NCBI GenBank assembly: GCA_030159075.1
Contig: BROG01000078.1
Span: forward strand, 649,501 to 713,500
Reading direction: 5' to 3'
Length of the DNA stretch: 64,000 nt
DNA from: Atrina japonica
Lineage: Eukaryota; Mollusca; Bivalvia; Pterioida; Pinnidae
Every line of letters starts with the position of its first letter. Positions within the stretch are counted from its first letter, which is position 1. Made by a program: the position numbers and the translations under genes. Shown here piece after piece: positions 1-10,929 of this stretch. The notes beneath the pieces are model-generated. The model was not told where the DNA came from and searched no databases. It saw only the letters and a program-made list of their open reading frames with translations.

Positions 1-1149
1 GACCAAATCACCTGTGTTTTGTTTTTCAGTCACTGCGGAAATTGATGGCAGTCAGGGGCGTAATATGGATTAAAATCCATTTTCTTTAGTAGACTCAGAG
101 AATTTATCATTGAAACACTGTCTGCACAATAATAATTTGCTTTGTTGTGATTGAATAAACGTTTGCATTTTATATTTTTACCACACGTTTTATTTTTAAT
201 TCTTGCACTATTGATTACCTGTAATACCACACATATAGGAGTTATTTCTCTTGGAATAGTCGCAGACCTTCTTTGAGCATATTGCATGGCGTTCGGGATC
301 GACATGATATATGCACAGAAACAAAAAGTGCGCACATGCTGAATGTTCTGAAGTTGAAAATTATACATTTTGCGTAGGTGTCACACAGAAAATCATGATA
401 ACAGTGAGTAATTTGTATACATTTTTAGGCTCAGGGTGACCTATTGCGATCGACTTTTGTCTGTCGTCGTCCGTCGTTAACATTTACACATTTTCGACTT
501 CTTCTCAAGAACCAGTGGGCCAATTTTAACCAAGCTTGGTATATATAGCATCCCCATGTGAAGCCGCATAAAGTTTGCGAATGAAAAGGGATAGGACCTG
601 TAGGGGTCTCAAAAGGGGTAAAAAGGACCAGAACTTGGTTCATCTTTAGAAATCTCCTTCTCATGAACCAAGATGACTTTCAACGCTTCAGTAACACAGG
701 GTACAATTGTATTACAAATTGCATAATAACTCAAAAATGATTGATTTTTTTGTATACAGAGATATATGTGAAAGTTGTTAGGAATTGACTAAGGATCATT
801 TTGACAAAATTTCAAGGTTAAGGGGTCAAAATTCAAGGTCACAGGCACCTAAATAAATGGAAAATGTAACTTTTTTGTAAAATTTTAGACATTTTTGACT
901 ACTTCTCGAGTACCATTGGGCTAATTTGAACCAACTTGACAGGAAGTAAAACCATGTAAAGCCACATAAAGTTTGCAGATGAAAAGGGGCTAGGACCAAA
1001 CATGGCTGTCATAGCTAAATATAGAACAAATGAGTCAGCAGATGTTTTTGAGTTAATACATGTATCGTCAAAATTATTGAAGCTAGAGAAAAAACTGTTC
1101 CCTTAAAATGAGCAGCTTGCAAAAATCTAACATTATTTTATTTTTTGTG

Positions 1150-1695
1150 GAAATTGTCTGGTCGACCCTTATGTGAGTTATTTCCCCCTTTTTCTGGATT
1201 TTTCATATTTTGGGATGTTTTTTGACATTATCTTGAAAAGTATAATAGATAGAGAAAAAGTGAAAGAAGCAAAAATGATCAGAATGCAAAGATCTACAAA
1301 AATGTCAATTAGGCCAAAGTTGTCGGGTCACCCCTTATGGGAGTCATTTCCCTTTTTAAGTGGATTTTCATGTTTTTGGATATTTTTCGCATTTTCTTGG
1401 AAAGTATAACAGCTAGAGTAAAAGTGAACGAAGCAAAAATGTTCAGCACACAAAGATCTACAAAAAAGTCAAGAGGGTTGAAATTGTCTGGTCACTCGTT
1501 ATGGGAGTTATTTCCCCTTTTAAGTGGATTTTTCATGTTTTTGAATGTTATTTGACATTTTCTTGGAAAGTATAACAGCTAGAGTAAAAGTGAAAGAAGG
1601 AAAAATGTTCAGCACGCAAAGATCTAGAAAAAGGTCTATTAGGCCAAAATTGTCAAATCATTCCTTATGGGAGTTATTTACCCTTTTGAGTGGAT
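1150..1695. repeat. Tandem array, unit about 165 bp, about 3.3 copies
   Basis: The phrase TTGTC[TG]GGTC...CCCTTATG.GAGT, then GTGGATTTTTCATG, TCTTGGAAAGTATAA and AGATCTA, recurs with starts near 1154, 1320, 1486 and 1650. Copies differ by roughly 10-15 percent, so the array is old. Two overlapping 70-80-codon open frames here come from the repeat unit and are not genes. The array lies within the bounds of the helentron-like element and may be its internal satellite. Confidence 0.8.
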
Positions 1696-1699
1696 TTTT

Positions 1700-2425
1700 A
1701 TGGGTTGTTATGTAATAACAACCTATTCTGGGTTAACTTCGACTTTTCATGGAGGGCTATCCTGTTAGCAGTGAAGAGTCACCGAGGTTGCATTCGCACT
1801 TCGTGTAAAGTATAGTCCAACTCCAGAACTCAACTTTTATAGAAAAGTCAAATATTTTGGTGTAAATAAAATTAAATCTAGTTTGAATAATCTTAAATGA
1901 AATTCCACATAATTCTACATTGTACTTACTTCTGCCTCTCGAAAAATATACAATACCATTTGTAGTTAGTTTCAACAAAACGTCATCGATCTCTTTATAA
2001 ATATGGAATTCCACTATATAAGATTCCAGTGATGTTGAGCCTGCCCTGAAAAACTGCAGTATTACTCCACCATTCATCATATTGATATTGACAGCTACAA
2101 GCATACAGCAATGTAAATAGAAATAATTACATATCGCTGATACCAACATGAAACTAAATCAATTTCTATTGAACTCTCAAGAACATGTATGTTTTTTAGT
2201 CCATGGAAAATGAAAATAAAAGCAGAATAGAGGGTATAGCATTGAGTAGGAGGTGCTTGTTATGCAAATGGCGTGTGGAATTCATTATGAATACGTTCAT
2301 GTCCATTTTGAAAACTATCAAATTGATGTGTTTGTCAACTAATCACTATACATAACCTGCCTTACAAAACCAGCGACTGCTCAATTTCAGCAGACGGTCA
2401 CTTGTATACTGTGTGTATTGATATC
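1700..2425. other. No recognisable gene; AT-rich spacer
   Basis: A minus-strand open frame of 130 codons (1757-2149) covers much of this stretch. It shows no known domain and has a composition like the surrounding noncoding DNA. I see no splice pattern or repeat relationship that would support it as a gene. Confidence 0.5.
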
Positions 2426-2429
2426 GCAA

Positions 2430-2640
2430 AGGGAGGTAATTCGAACATTGAATGTTACAATTTCCAGTTCTCGTTTCCATGGAAGTTGGGGAAAATCGCC
2501 ATGTCCTTTGTGGGGTGTTTACACAACATTTATCACAACTTTTGAAGACAATCACAATTAGATTGGGATGTATAAAACTAAACTTTTTGTGTAATGGGTC
2601 TGTTCATAATAGATTTCAAACAGAAATGATGTCTTCAACA
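2430..2640 (+). repeat. Interspersed repeat, paralogue of 53450-53645
   Basis: The order GGGAGGTAATT, TTTCCA, CATGGAAGTTGGG, TGTTTACACA, TTTATCACA, GGGATGTATAAA and AAACAGAAATGATG is shared, in the same orientation and spacing, with 53450-53645. Identity by eye is about 70 percent. No terminal repeats or coding content are evident, so the class is unknown. The short open frame here (2452-2676) is not conserved between the two copies. Confidence 0.6.
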
Positions 2641-3354
2641 AAAAAAAAAAGATGTATTCATTGCCGAAAGCGTTGATATCTATAAGTGAATTTGGTGATA
2701 GATCGTTTTGCTACATCGCGACGTTAGGCCAGAATTATGTTGATGAAAAATTATTTCTTTAACAATAAACATTGGGTCTTTTTCACTCCGTACAGTTATT
2801 TATATTAATTAATACAAGATAGAGAACGTTGTTTGTTTGTTTATTTAGTCTAGGCAGAGTATGTGTTCAAGTCCTAAATAGGGTTGTTTACGTTTGATAT
2901 TACAAGCCCTAAAATTTGTTTTAAATCACAGCCATTTTTCGCGATGAAAAAAATGATTTTACCTGTTCCCAGTGTCATGTCATTGCTCATGGGGAGCTAA
3001 TTATGTTCTGCTCAGGTGACCGTGGAGGCCCATCGGGCCTTTTGTATAAAAGATGTTTTACCTCCACCTTGTATAAATTTCAATTTCATTGCTTGTATAA
3101 TTTCAATGAAATACAGTATTTTCTATAGGTAAATCGCCTGGCTTGCAACATGGTAAGGGAGAATGGTAATGTTTTTGTTGTTGGCAACTAAGCTATACGA
3201 CAAACGTGACGATTTTGACTTTCATAAATTTTCCACATTTAAGAAGTAATATCCCACAGTCACCCCCATATGGAGTTTATATTTCACAAATGATCCGATA
3301 TGCCAGGGCATGTTCAACATATGAACATTTCATATACAGATGTAAACTACTCAC

Positions 3355-3890
3355 TGACAAATTATTGACACAGGGGTATTGAAAACAACGTTTGATGTCA
3401 ACGTTCCGCAAATTTTAGAGTCAGTTTAGTAGTCTTGTTTGCGATTACTCTGTTTCACTAAGACAGAGGTTTTGATATTCACCAGTTACCAGAAAAAACG
3501 GTAAATTTTACAAAAGTCCAGTGAAATCTATCTGATAACTGGTCCAGATGACCAGTAATTTTCCATTTCTTTTCAATTGTGTGTGTATACAGACCTGTAA
3601 AAAATTTTCTTTGACCAGTGGAATGCCTTAATTCACTCGTCTGGTTGACTGCTAATTTTTTTTTTTATTTCAAAATGTCTGCTAAATGAAATGTTGAGTT
3701 GCCTTTTCGTTGGCAGTTGTTGAGACGTCTGTACCAATTGTGATGAGGATTCATTCCTCACATATTTCATTTGGACTTGCCCATGGACTCATGGCGAGTG
3801 TGACCAGTTGACAGGGGATGCTTACTCCTCCATGGCACCTGATCCCACCTCTTGGTTTCCAGAGGTCCATGTTTGTCCATTTTGACCAGA
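3355..3890 (+). repeat. Segment paralogous to 13310-13870, interrupted by a MITE
   Basis: Left part: GTTTGATGTCAACGTTCCGC. Right part: CCAATTGTGATGAGGATT, GCTTACTCCTCC.TGGCACCT and CCAGAGGTC. These match 13335-13470 and 13800-13862 in the same order. Here a CCGGT-type MITE (3464-3682) splits the segment, whereas the other copy carries a SINE at a different site. The unit, about 330 bp without insertions, is an unclassified repeat. Confidence 0.65.
3464..3682 (-). mobile_element. CCGGT-type MITE, copy 1
   Basis: This is a 219-bp element with ends CAGAGGTTTTGATATT and ATTTCAAAATGTCTG. Its interior has runs such as AACTGGTCCAGATGACCAGT and ACCAGTTACCAGAAAAA. It is about 80 percent identical by eye to copies at 7697, 12847 and 33734. 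There is no coding capacity. Flanks CTAAGA/CTAAAT suggest an imperfect 6-bp target duplication. The superfamily cannot be fixed from this. Confidence 0.75.
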
Positions 3891-3899
3891 TTTGTATCT

Positions 3900-4700
3900 A
3901 TATCTTGGATATCCTAAAGATTTATACTTTGGTATCTGAGATTTTTTATATTATAAGCATTTACGTCATCAGTATTACCATATCATATGGCATACAATTT
4001 TGAAATAAATGTAACGGTTATTCATCAGAGACTGTCAATCACAGAGTAAGTCATGGTAGGTGAAATATTGTGTGATTTTATATTATATGGTCTGCTAGTC
4101 TTATCTTTTTTATAATTGAGATTAACGTAGGCCTATCCTGAACATTGAAACCTCCCATATATAAAATTTGCATTTTGAATTTACCTGCTCATGTTTTCAA
4201 AGTCATGCGGATAAACAACTAAAATGTATTCATTAGTTTAAATGTGTGCTTCATTTTAAGACTTAGATATAGTTTCCAGGGATATTGTTTGGTCAAAGAT
4301 GCAAATACCTCAAAGCTGATTAACTGGGCATCTAATGGTATTTCTGTCTGATAGATAAAATATGCAAACTGCAAGTTTTTATTTCTATAGTGATCTATCT
4401 CTTTGCTAGATCAGCTAGCTTTCTATTGTCTTGATTGACTTACATGAGTGATAAGTAAGAAAGGTACCAAAAGTTCAGATCTAATTCTGTCTCTGGAATG
4501 TTAAGAAATTTTCACAGATTTATAGTTATTTAAGTAATTATTTAATAAGTTGGTCTGTAGGTACAATATACAAATGTATATTAATTTTTAGGTAACCTGA
4601 GCTCAATGCTACTGGTGATCTATTTGGTGTTTTAATATACAGGTAACATACAAATTTATGTTATCATGTTATGACATGACCGATATAGCTACATTAATTA
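3900..4700. other. AT-rich spacer, nothing recognised
   Basis: This stretch has homopolymer-rich AT sequence with no tandem structure, no SINE boxes and no element termini that I can see. One 61-codon frame (3818-4003) is overlapped by the repeat segment above and is not supported as a gene. Confidence 0.5.
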
Positions 4701-4702
4701 TA

Positions 4703-4926
4703 CAGTGAATCCTGTTTTCAGATATCACTCTTATAAAAAAAAAACAAACAAAAAACAAAACAAAAAACAACAATTCACCTCAATCTTCTAAAGACACATT
4801 CTGAAAGCCACTTCCAGTTGGCTAAATGTACATAAAACTTCTATTGACAGACCACCTGTCTTGACAGACCATATTTCAGTGGTACACTGGTAGATGGGGT
4901 CAGGTCTCTCAGGACAGGTTCCACTG
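4703..4926. mobile_element. TA-flanked MITE (AACCTG/GACCACC family)
   Basis: The element begins CAGTGAATCCTGTTTTCAGA after TA and ends CAGGTTCCACTG before TA. Inside are the family phrases GACAGACCACCTGTCTTGAC and ACTTCTATTGACAGACC. An A/C-rich tract (4736-4770) lies in the left half. TA duplication and CAGTRRAACC termini fit Tc1/mariner-pogo type non-autonomous elements. No transposase frame is present. Confidence 0.65.
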
Positions 4927-5029
4927 TAAAACATCAATCTTTACTTAGAGAATAATATTAGGATCTGTGCCTAGTCAAATCGGGCCCTTTTCTATTGTTT
5001 AGTTTCAATATTCAATCCAATTCCCAATG

Positions 5030-5318
5030 CAAAATACATGTGTTTTTTTTTTTTACCAATATGATGAAAAAATTCCTGATTTGGTTTACAGACCGCAATA
5101 ATGTGTTTTTCCCAATTTGATGAAAAATATTCCCAATTTGGTGTTGATGCCATGACCCTAATGAAAAATAACTTAATGTTAGATGAAATGCATTTAAAAG
5201 AGACATTCCATTGTATTTAGATTTCCAAATGTGCCAAAAAAATTTTTTTCCCAATTTGACACGAATTTATATTAAAATTCCCAATTGCCAGTGGCATTTT
5301 CCCAAAATTGACAGAAAA
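5030..5318 (-). repeat. Interspersed repeat K (CCCAATTTG-rich), copy 1
   Basis: Repeated CCCAATTTG, GCCAGTGGCATTTTCCC and AATTGACAGAAAAGGGCCTG are the reverse complement of phrases at 7373-7625 and 23470-23690. The unit is non-coding, with stops in all frames, and ends exactly at a (TA)n tract. No terminal inverted repeat is visible, so it may be a SINE tail or part of a larger retroelement. Confidence 0.6.
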
Positions 5319-5322
5319 GGGC

Positions 5323-5324
<2 letters not shown>

Positions 5325-5361
<37 letters not shown>
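5325..5361. repeat. (TA)n microsatellite
   Basis: An uninterrupted TA dinucleotide run directly abuts the end of repeat K. Confidence 0.95.
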
Positions 5362-5364
<3 letters not shown>

Positions 5365-5366
<2 letters not shown>

Positions 5367-6170
5367 AAGAAAATTACAAAGAATCAGATATCAGATATGA
5401 TTGATAATGTTAAAAGGTATCAAGTCTCCATTTCATTCAATCCACATTTTTTTGGTTTTCAAATGCAAATGCCCTTTGATGTATGTTAGTCATAGATACA
5501 TAGTAAATGTTATTTTAATGAAATAGACGTCCAAGAAATTCTTTAGCTGTAATTCTTTATTGTCTGTAATTCTTCACTGTACAAATTATACAGAATCAAT
5601 ATTTGTTTTGATTAGAAATCGGGTAATTTGACCCAAGGTTAAAATTTTACAAATTAGAAAATGACTTTTTGACACTCAGTCTTGTATGAAATGTATTTGG
5701 TTAAGGTAAATAAACTGATAAGAATATAATTGGCAGGGGAAAGGTGAACTATATATTGATTGTCAGCTAAGAAGTTCAAAATTTTATTTCAGAATATTTT
5801 TTGGTTTTTTTGTTTTGTTTTTTTTTTGTAAATTCTTGATGAGGCCAAAAAAAAAATGTGTTTGATATGACTGAAAAAAAAGATTGACCGGATTTTTTAT
5901 TTAATTTTGGGGATGTACATTTACAGTAAAAAAAATTCGCCTATCGAATAACCTGCTTGTAGACTACTGATAGGACACACATCACACACTGTTTAATGAT
6001 GGCCTGAGATTAAGACACGTGTACATCAACTTTTAATACAACATAAATGATTAAAAAGCCCGTCATTCTTAAAAGTTTTTTTTAAAAAAGTCATGAAATT
6101 TAAACAAGGAACTCACAAAATGTCTTACAGTGCCTCTTAAATGAGAATGCATTGCCATTTTTGAAACAAT
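5365..6170. other. AT-rich spacer with homopolymer tracts
   Basis: T- and A-homopolymer tracts occur near 5815, 5846 and 5873. No frame, tandem repeat or element terminus was recognised. Confidence 0.5.
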
Positions 6171-6172
6171 AC

Positions 6173-6395
6173 AGTCTGTGTGTGTGTGTGTGTGTGTGTG
6201 AGTGCATGTGTGTGTGTGTGTGTGTGCATGTGTGTGTATGTGCTTGTGTGCATGTGTGTATATGTGCTTGTGTGCATGTGTGTGTGAGTGTGCTTGTGTG
6301 AGTGTGTGCTTGTGTGTGTGTATGCGTGTGTGTGTGAGTGTGTGTGCTTATGTGTATGTGCTTGTGTGCATGTGTGAGTGTATGTGTGTATGTGT
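6173..6395. repeat. Imperfect (TG)n microsatellite with GTGTGCTTGTGTG variants
   Basis: About 220 bp of TG repeat is broken by GCATG, GCTTG and GAGTG variants. Long frames on both strands (Cys/Val-rich on plus, His/Thr-rich on minus) are translation artefacts of the dinucleotide. Confidence 0.95.
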
Positions 6396-6653
6396 GATTA
6401 TCATGAGTACCTGTATAACAGTCAGGTAACTGAGACATGAAAGAGATGTTTATACAATTAAAAGTTGAGATGACTCAGTCATTACAGATAAACGTGTTCT
6501 GTTACATGTATATTATTTGTGATGAGTCAAAGGCTCAAAGCTTTTATCATTTGTTTCTCCATACAAGAATTCCATGCTATAAACAATCAACTTTATGTAC
6601 ATATATTATATACTGGTATATAAATGCTACAACTACTTGTACTTCAAGGTAAA

Positions 6654-6698
6654 TACAGTTAAACCTGTATATAGTGAAAAAACAAGAGACCAGAAAAT
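6654..6698 (+). mobile_element. Truncated end of AACCTGTATATAG-family MITE
   Basis: The sequence TACAGTTAAACCTGTATATA then GAGACCAGAAAATA matches the first about 45 bp of the copy at 9907. It stops where the next copy begins, forming a head-to-head cluster. Confidence 0.55.
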
Positions 6699-7126
6699 AC
6701 AGTAAAACCTGGTATAGCGGCCACCTCTATATAAGGATTACTGTATACAGGGAAATTTTCTCCCCTGTTTTATTTTTGCCCCTTTTGCCCTCATCGTCAT
6801 GGGCAAATTCAAAATGGTAAATTTGTCTATTAATAATAAAAGTCTGGGCGAATTTAAAACAGGGCGAAACTGTTTGCATGTGCATTAGGGCAAAAGAAAC
6901 ACGGGGCGAAAATAACCCTGTATACAGTACCTGTTTATAAAGGCCAGTTTTTTCAAGTCCCTTGACTGCATACTTCAACTAAATTGAACCTGTGTATAAT
7001 ATCACCTGTACATAAAAATCAATATTTTCTGGTCCTTTGTGTGGCTCCTATATACAGGTTTCACTGTATTGACCTTTATAAACAGGTCATCCTTATATAG
7101 AGGTGGCCACTATAGCAGGTTTTACT
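6699..7126. mobile_element. AACCTG/GGCCACC MITE hosting a nested MITE
   Basis: The left end is CAGTAAAACCTGGTATAGCG and the right end is GCAGGTTTTACTG, with TA on both sides. The middle matches the copies at 9907 and 30279, including TTTATAAAGGCC and CTTCAACTAAATTGAACCTG. A second element (6741-6927) sits in its GGATTA|CCTG site. Outside that insertion the element is about 240 bp. It is non-coding and presumably mobilised in trans by a mariner/pogo-type transposase. Confidence 0.8.
6741..6927. mobile_element. Nested TA-target MITE with perfect TIR CTGTATACAGGG
   Basis: This 187-bp element is bounded by CTGTATACAGGG and its exact reverse complement CCCTGTATACAG, flanked by TA on each side. 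The copy at 30279 shows the empty site, with GATTACCTGTTTATAAAGGCC uninterrupted. The interior contains ATTTTTGCCCCTTTTGCCC and GGGCGAAAATAA. A second copy lies at 41232-41438 and a diverged one at 50893-51167. Confidence 0.85.
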
Positions 7127-7372
7127 GTATTTAATTGTTAGGCTTAGTATAATGATCATAGTCATATATTCTTTGACAAAATCTGAAAAGCCTTCAAGTA
7201 AAAGTGGCAATTAGAACTGAAAATTTGTCAGGTAGTGGGTAACTTATTATTAAAATAATAAATGATGGCACAGGTTAAATATCAAGCATTTTTTCTACAG
7301 TTTCCACAGGGCCGAAAGTTCCACTGTATATATGTATGTTTATCAGTCTTTACTGGTTGTATACTTGCAGGC

Positions 7373-7625
7373 CTTTTTCTGTCAATTTTGGGAAAATGCC
7401 AATGGGAACACAGTTTGTAATTTTAATGAGAATGTGTGTCAAATTGGGAAAAAGTGTTTGTGAACATGAAAATCTATATGTATTAATGGAATATGTTTTT
7501 AATGTGTTTCCCTTTATATTAATTTATTTTTCATTACGATCATTGCCTCTCACCAAATTGGGAATCTTTTTCATCAAGTCGGTAAAAACCACAGGTATTT
7601 TGCATTGGGAATGGGGCAGAATTTC
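7373..7625 (+). repeat. Interspersed repeat K, copy 2
   Basis: It starts GGCCTTTTTCTGTCAATTTT and continues GGGAAAATGCCAATGGGA, GTCAAATTGGGAAAAA and CACCAAATTGGGAA. This is the plus-strand form of 5030-5318 at about 70-75 percent identity by eye. Overlapping open frames on both strands are incidental. Confidence 0.6.
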
Positions 7626-7696
7626 AATGTTGTGGAAACTATAGAAAAGGCACTGACTTATCAACAGAGAAGCAAAGATGTAATAAGACCTACATA

Positions 7697-7913
7697 CAGA
7701 CATTTTGAAATAAAAAAGAAAATACTGGTCAACTGGACCAGTGAATAAAGGAATTTCACTGGTCAAAGAAAATATTTTACTGGTCTATATATACACAATT
7801 GAAATGAAATGGAAAATATCTGGTCGTTTGGACCAGTTATCAGATAGATTTCACCGGACTTTTGTAAAATTTACCGGGTTTTCTGGTAAGACCGGTGAAT
7901 TTCAAAAACTCTG
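7697..7913 (+). mobile_element. CCGGT-type MITE, copy 2
   Basis: Ends are CAGACATTTTGAAATA and ATTTCAAAAACTCTG, with matching 5-bp flanks ACATA on both sides. The interior has AACTGGACCAGTGAATAAA, GGACCAGTTATCAGATAGAT and TTACCGGGTTTTCTGGTAAG. It is 217 bp and non-coding. Confidence 0.8.
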
Positions 7914-7991
7914 ACATATACATGTATTTGAAGATATATGACGGTATGTAATAAAATGTACCAACTCCATGTACAGTAAATGAAATGACCA

Positions 7992-8260
7992 TTTGCACCA
8001 GGGATTTTCCTAGGGTATATTGGGGTCCGGTTACAGGATACATTCCAGATGCAAAATGGCTTATATTTTACCTCAAAATATGCAAAAATATTCCCAAGTA
8101 TTCAAATTTCAAAATAAAGAATAAAGTACATGTACCAGTATTTTCAAACAAGTGTCTCAAAGTAAGTTTTCTGTTTGAGATATTAGTTACTAGAATGTTT
8201 ATTTTCCCAATTCTTGGATCTAGTCCTAGACATAGAAAATTTGGGAGAAAGGAAAATCTA
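7992..8260 (+). repeat. Interspersed repeat L (GGGATTTTCC...), copy 1
   Basis: CAGGGATTTTCC, GGGGTCCGGTTACAG, ATTCCAGATGCA, AATATGCAAAAATATTCCCA and ACAAGTGTCTCAAA parallel 22575-22800 in order and spacing. The opening also resembles 41030 and 48897. It is non-coding. Confidence 0.55.
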
Positions 8261-8459
8261 TGTCTGAGCACTATCATTAGACAGGTTTGATAAAGGTATT
8301 TCGCCTTGCAAATCAAAGGTCTATAGAAGGGTATTACATAAATAGTCAAATTAACATTTGTATGTCGATGAGGCAGAGTAACCTTTTGATTATAGTAACT
8401 TATGACTTGTTATATATTTTGTGAAAAAAAATGAAATAAAATGAATAAAAGATGAAAGT

Positions 8460-8940
8460 AGGATTCTCAATAATGTGGGGTTCTCACCAAAGTAAGCTCT
8501 CCAAAGTAGGATTCTCACCAAAGTAAGGTTCTGACCAAAGTAGGGTTCTGACCAAAGTAGGATCCCCAAAGAAGGGGTTCACACCAAAGTAGGATTCGCA
8601 CTAAAGTAGGGTTCTTACCAAAGTAGGTTTCTTAACAAAGTAGGGTTCTTAACAAAGTAGGAATCTCACCATAGTCGGGTTCACACCAAAGTAAGGTTCT
8701 TACCAAAGTAGTGTTCTCACCAAAGTAGGATTCTTAACAAAGTAAGGTTCTCACCAAAGTATGATCTCCCAAAGTAGGGTTTACACCAAAGGAGGATTCT
8801 TACCAAAGTAGGATACTCACCAAAATAGGATCTCCCAAATGACCAAAGTAGGATTCTCACAAAAGTAGGATTCTTAACAAAATAGGGTTCTCAGTTCTCA
8901 CTAAAGTAGGATTCTCACCAAAGTAAGGTTATCACCAATT
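8460..8940. repeat. 17-bp minisatellite, about 28 copies
   Basis: The unit is CAAAGTAGGGTTCTCAC with substitutions (GGATT, GGTTT, TTAAC) and occasional truncated units. Copies are diverged and spacing is irregular, so the array is ageing rather than freshly amplified. Confidence 0.9.
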
Positions 8941-8944
8941 TGAT

Positions 8945-9900
8945 CAATAATACAACAGTTAAATGATTTCATGAATATTTGACTGTATAGTAATTTTGTC
9001 TCTACAACATACTAGATTGATATTAGTACCCACCTGTGGCTGGTGAGGTAACTTGATGGACTGTCAGATGTGATGTCATGAAATGTGACCATTTTACCAT
9101 AATTTCACCATTGTTTTAGGGCTTTTTATATGACCATTTGCTTAACATCTGTGACATGTACATCTGGCCAGGTACAATAGAGATGACATTAAGTTAAGAT
9201 AATATTTAAATACACTGAAACAAAATCAACACGTGCAGTGACAAACCCCATAAAAAATGTATTATTGCAAACCTGAAATATTGACATTTAAGAGTTCAAT
9301 TTGCTTCATGTCCTGTAGGTTGTTGACCTTGACCAAGTTGACATTTCGAGATAAAAAATTAAAGTCGATTTACATATTCTGACAGATTTATTGTGTTTTT
9401 CTTGTCAGGAATGAGATTTTCTTAATTAAATGTTTAATGAAGGTACATGTACAATGTAGATTCAGCTATCTGAGTATCTTATAGGCCACAGGGCATTGAT
9501 AACTGAAAAACAGACAATGGATGATTGTAATATTTCTTAATGGTGTTGAGACCAAGGTGTTTATCCTTTGCTATAATGACCTGTGGTTTTGAAATAGTAC
9601 ATTAGGGGAGAATTCCCTTTTGTTAAAGAATTAAAAAGTTAAGTGTTATTAAAATCTCATCTGTGCAGGTTACTTTGGTTTCAATTTGTTATGGACACTT
9701 GCCGTGTTGAAATATCCCAACTCTCTGATGTGATGATGATAGCATTTGATACTACATTGTGCTTAGTTATTTTAGCATCTGTAATTTTCAGGTGATTTAA
9801 TACATGTAGATATTACATATATATTTTTTTTATCTACACATGTATACAACTACATTTAATGCACATATCTGCTTGTTTTTGTTTTTTCTTTGGGATAATT
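8945..9900. other. Spacer, no feature recognised
   Basis: Ordinary AT-rich sequence. I saw no open frame above 60 codons, no repeat terminus and no convincing splice pair. Confidence 0.5.
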
Positions 9901-9906
9901 AATATA

Positions 9907-10070
9907 CAGTGAAACCTGTATATAGAGGCCACCCAAAGGACCAGAAAATATTGACCTTTATGTGCAAGTGACCCTTATACACAGGTTCAATTTAGTTGAA
10001 GTATGCAGTCAAGGGACTTTATAAACAGGTAATCCTTATATAGAGGTGGCTACTATAGCAGGTTTTACTG
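9907..10070. mobile_element. AACCTGTATATAGAGGCCACC MITE, complete copy
   Basis: CAGTGAAACCTGTATATAGA opens and ATAGCAGGTTTTACTG closes the element, with TA on both sides. It is 164 bp and has no nested insertion. This makes it a good reference for the family and for the disrupted copy at 6699. Confidence 0.8.
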
Positions 10071-10327
10071 TAGTTTTTACTCCATTGATGTCAAGTTTTT
10101 TCCCATTGATTTTGATGGATGGATGAATGAGTGCTGTTTCACAAAAAAAATCATATGATTTTCTTTTTGAATTGTTTTCTTTTGGAAGAACTTATATTGA
10201 TTGATATACATGTTAGTACATATAAAGATGCATTGCTCTATCCACTAATATACACAGTAGCCCTTCTAAGAACAGTGGAACATATCATGAGAGACCATCC
10301 CATCTGCCATTGAAATAATGAACTATA

Positions 10328-10450
10328 GACGTGATCCGTCAAAAGAAGTTTTATTCAAAGGATTATTTGTCCAATTGGTTTTCAGAATGTGGTCTCAAAA
10401 GACAGGTAGTCTTTTATAACCTGAGTGGTCTCTTAAACCAGGTTCCCCTA
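10328..10450. mobile_element. Degenerate GACCACC-family MITE fragment
   Basis: TTTTCAGAATGTGGTCTCAA, GACAGGTAGTCTTTTATAAC and ACCAGGTTCCCCT match the right half of the copies at 16751 and 38403. Termini are decayed. Confidence 0.5.
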
Positions 10451-10929
10451 GGTCTTTACCATTGATTTTTAGTTGGAATTTACAATCATTCTGAAGCCAT
10501 TTTCTCTTAAATTACATGTATCAGTATCACCCCAAAAATTTGAAGTAAATTTTCTAAAATTTGCCGAAAATGTAGTATGTACATGTATAGATCTGTGTAT
10601 TGAAAATTTCATATCGTATTTGACCCATGAAGTACCCAGGGTGCTACAAAAACCAGAAAAAAAAGGAGTGGGCGCTTAATAGGATGAATTAATAGTAAAG
10701 TTCACGTAAAGCAGTGAATGTTTATAAGGCACAGTGGTAAAGCTATTGCAGTTATTACCTAGAACACCTATTGACATTCTTCTGTTGCTGGGGGCTACAA
10801 ATAAACTGTTACTTATGTTTTTTTTCAGGTCCACATCTTCTTGTCAACCAGCTAGAAAAGATTTTCAATCATATATAGAAAAAAGGGGAGGGGTGCTTAT
10901 AGGGACATGGGCGCTTAATGGGTAGAATA

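Larger units (their letters stand above)
427..3045 (+). mobile_element. Helentron/HINE-like element, 5'-trimmed, possibly composite
   Basis: The left end (AGGCTCAGGGTGACCTATTG, then TTTTCGACTTCTTCTC about 50 bp on) matches the start of the elements at 17682 and 36229. The right end at 3011-3045 reads CTCAGGTGACCG followed by the hairpin AGGCCCATCGGGCCT and TTTGT. This is the same 3' design as at 18317-18353. Short subterminal inverted repeats with a 3' hairpin are typical of helentron-derived non-autonomous elements. No Rep/helicase frame is present. The 2.6-kb length, with a 165-bp tandem array and another interspersed repeat inside, suggests later insertions. It could also be two independent fragments. 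Confidence 0.5.

Noticed and set aside
6100..6438. 112-codon His/Thr-rich frame
   Set aside because: It is a translation of the (TG)n microsatellite.
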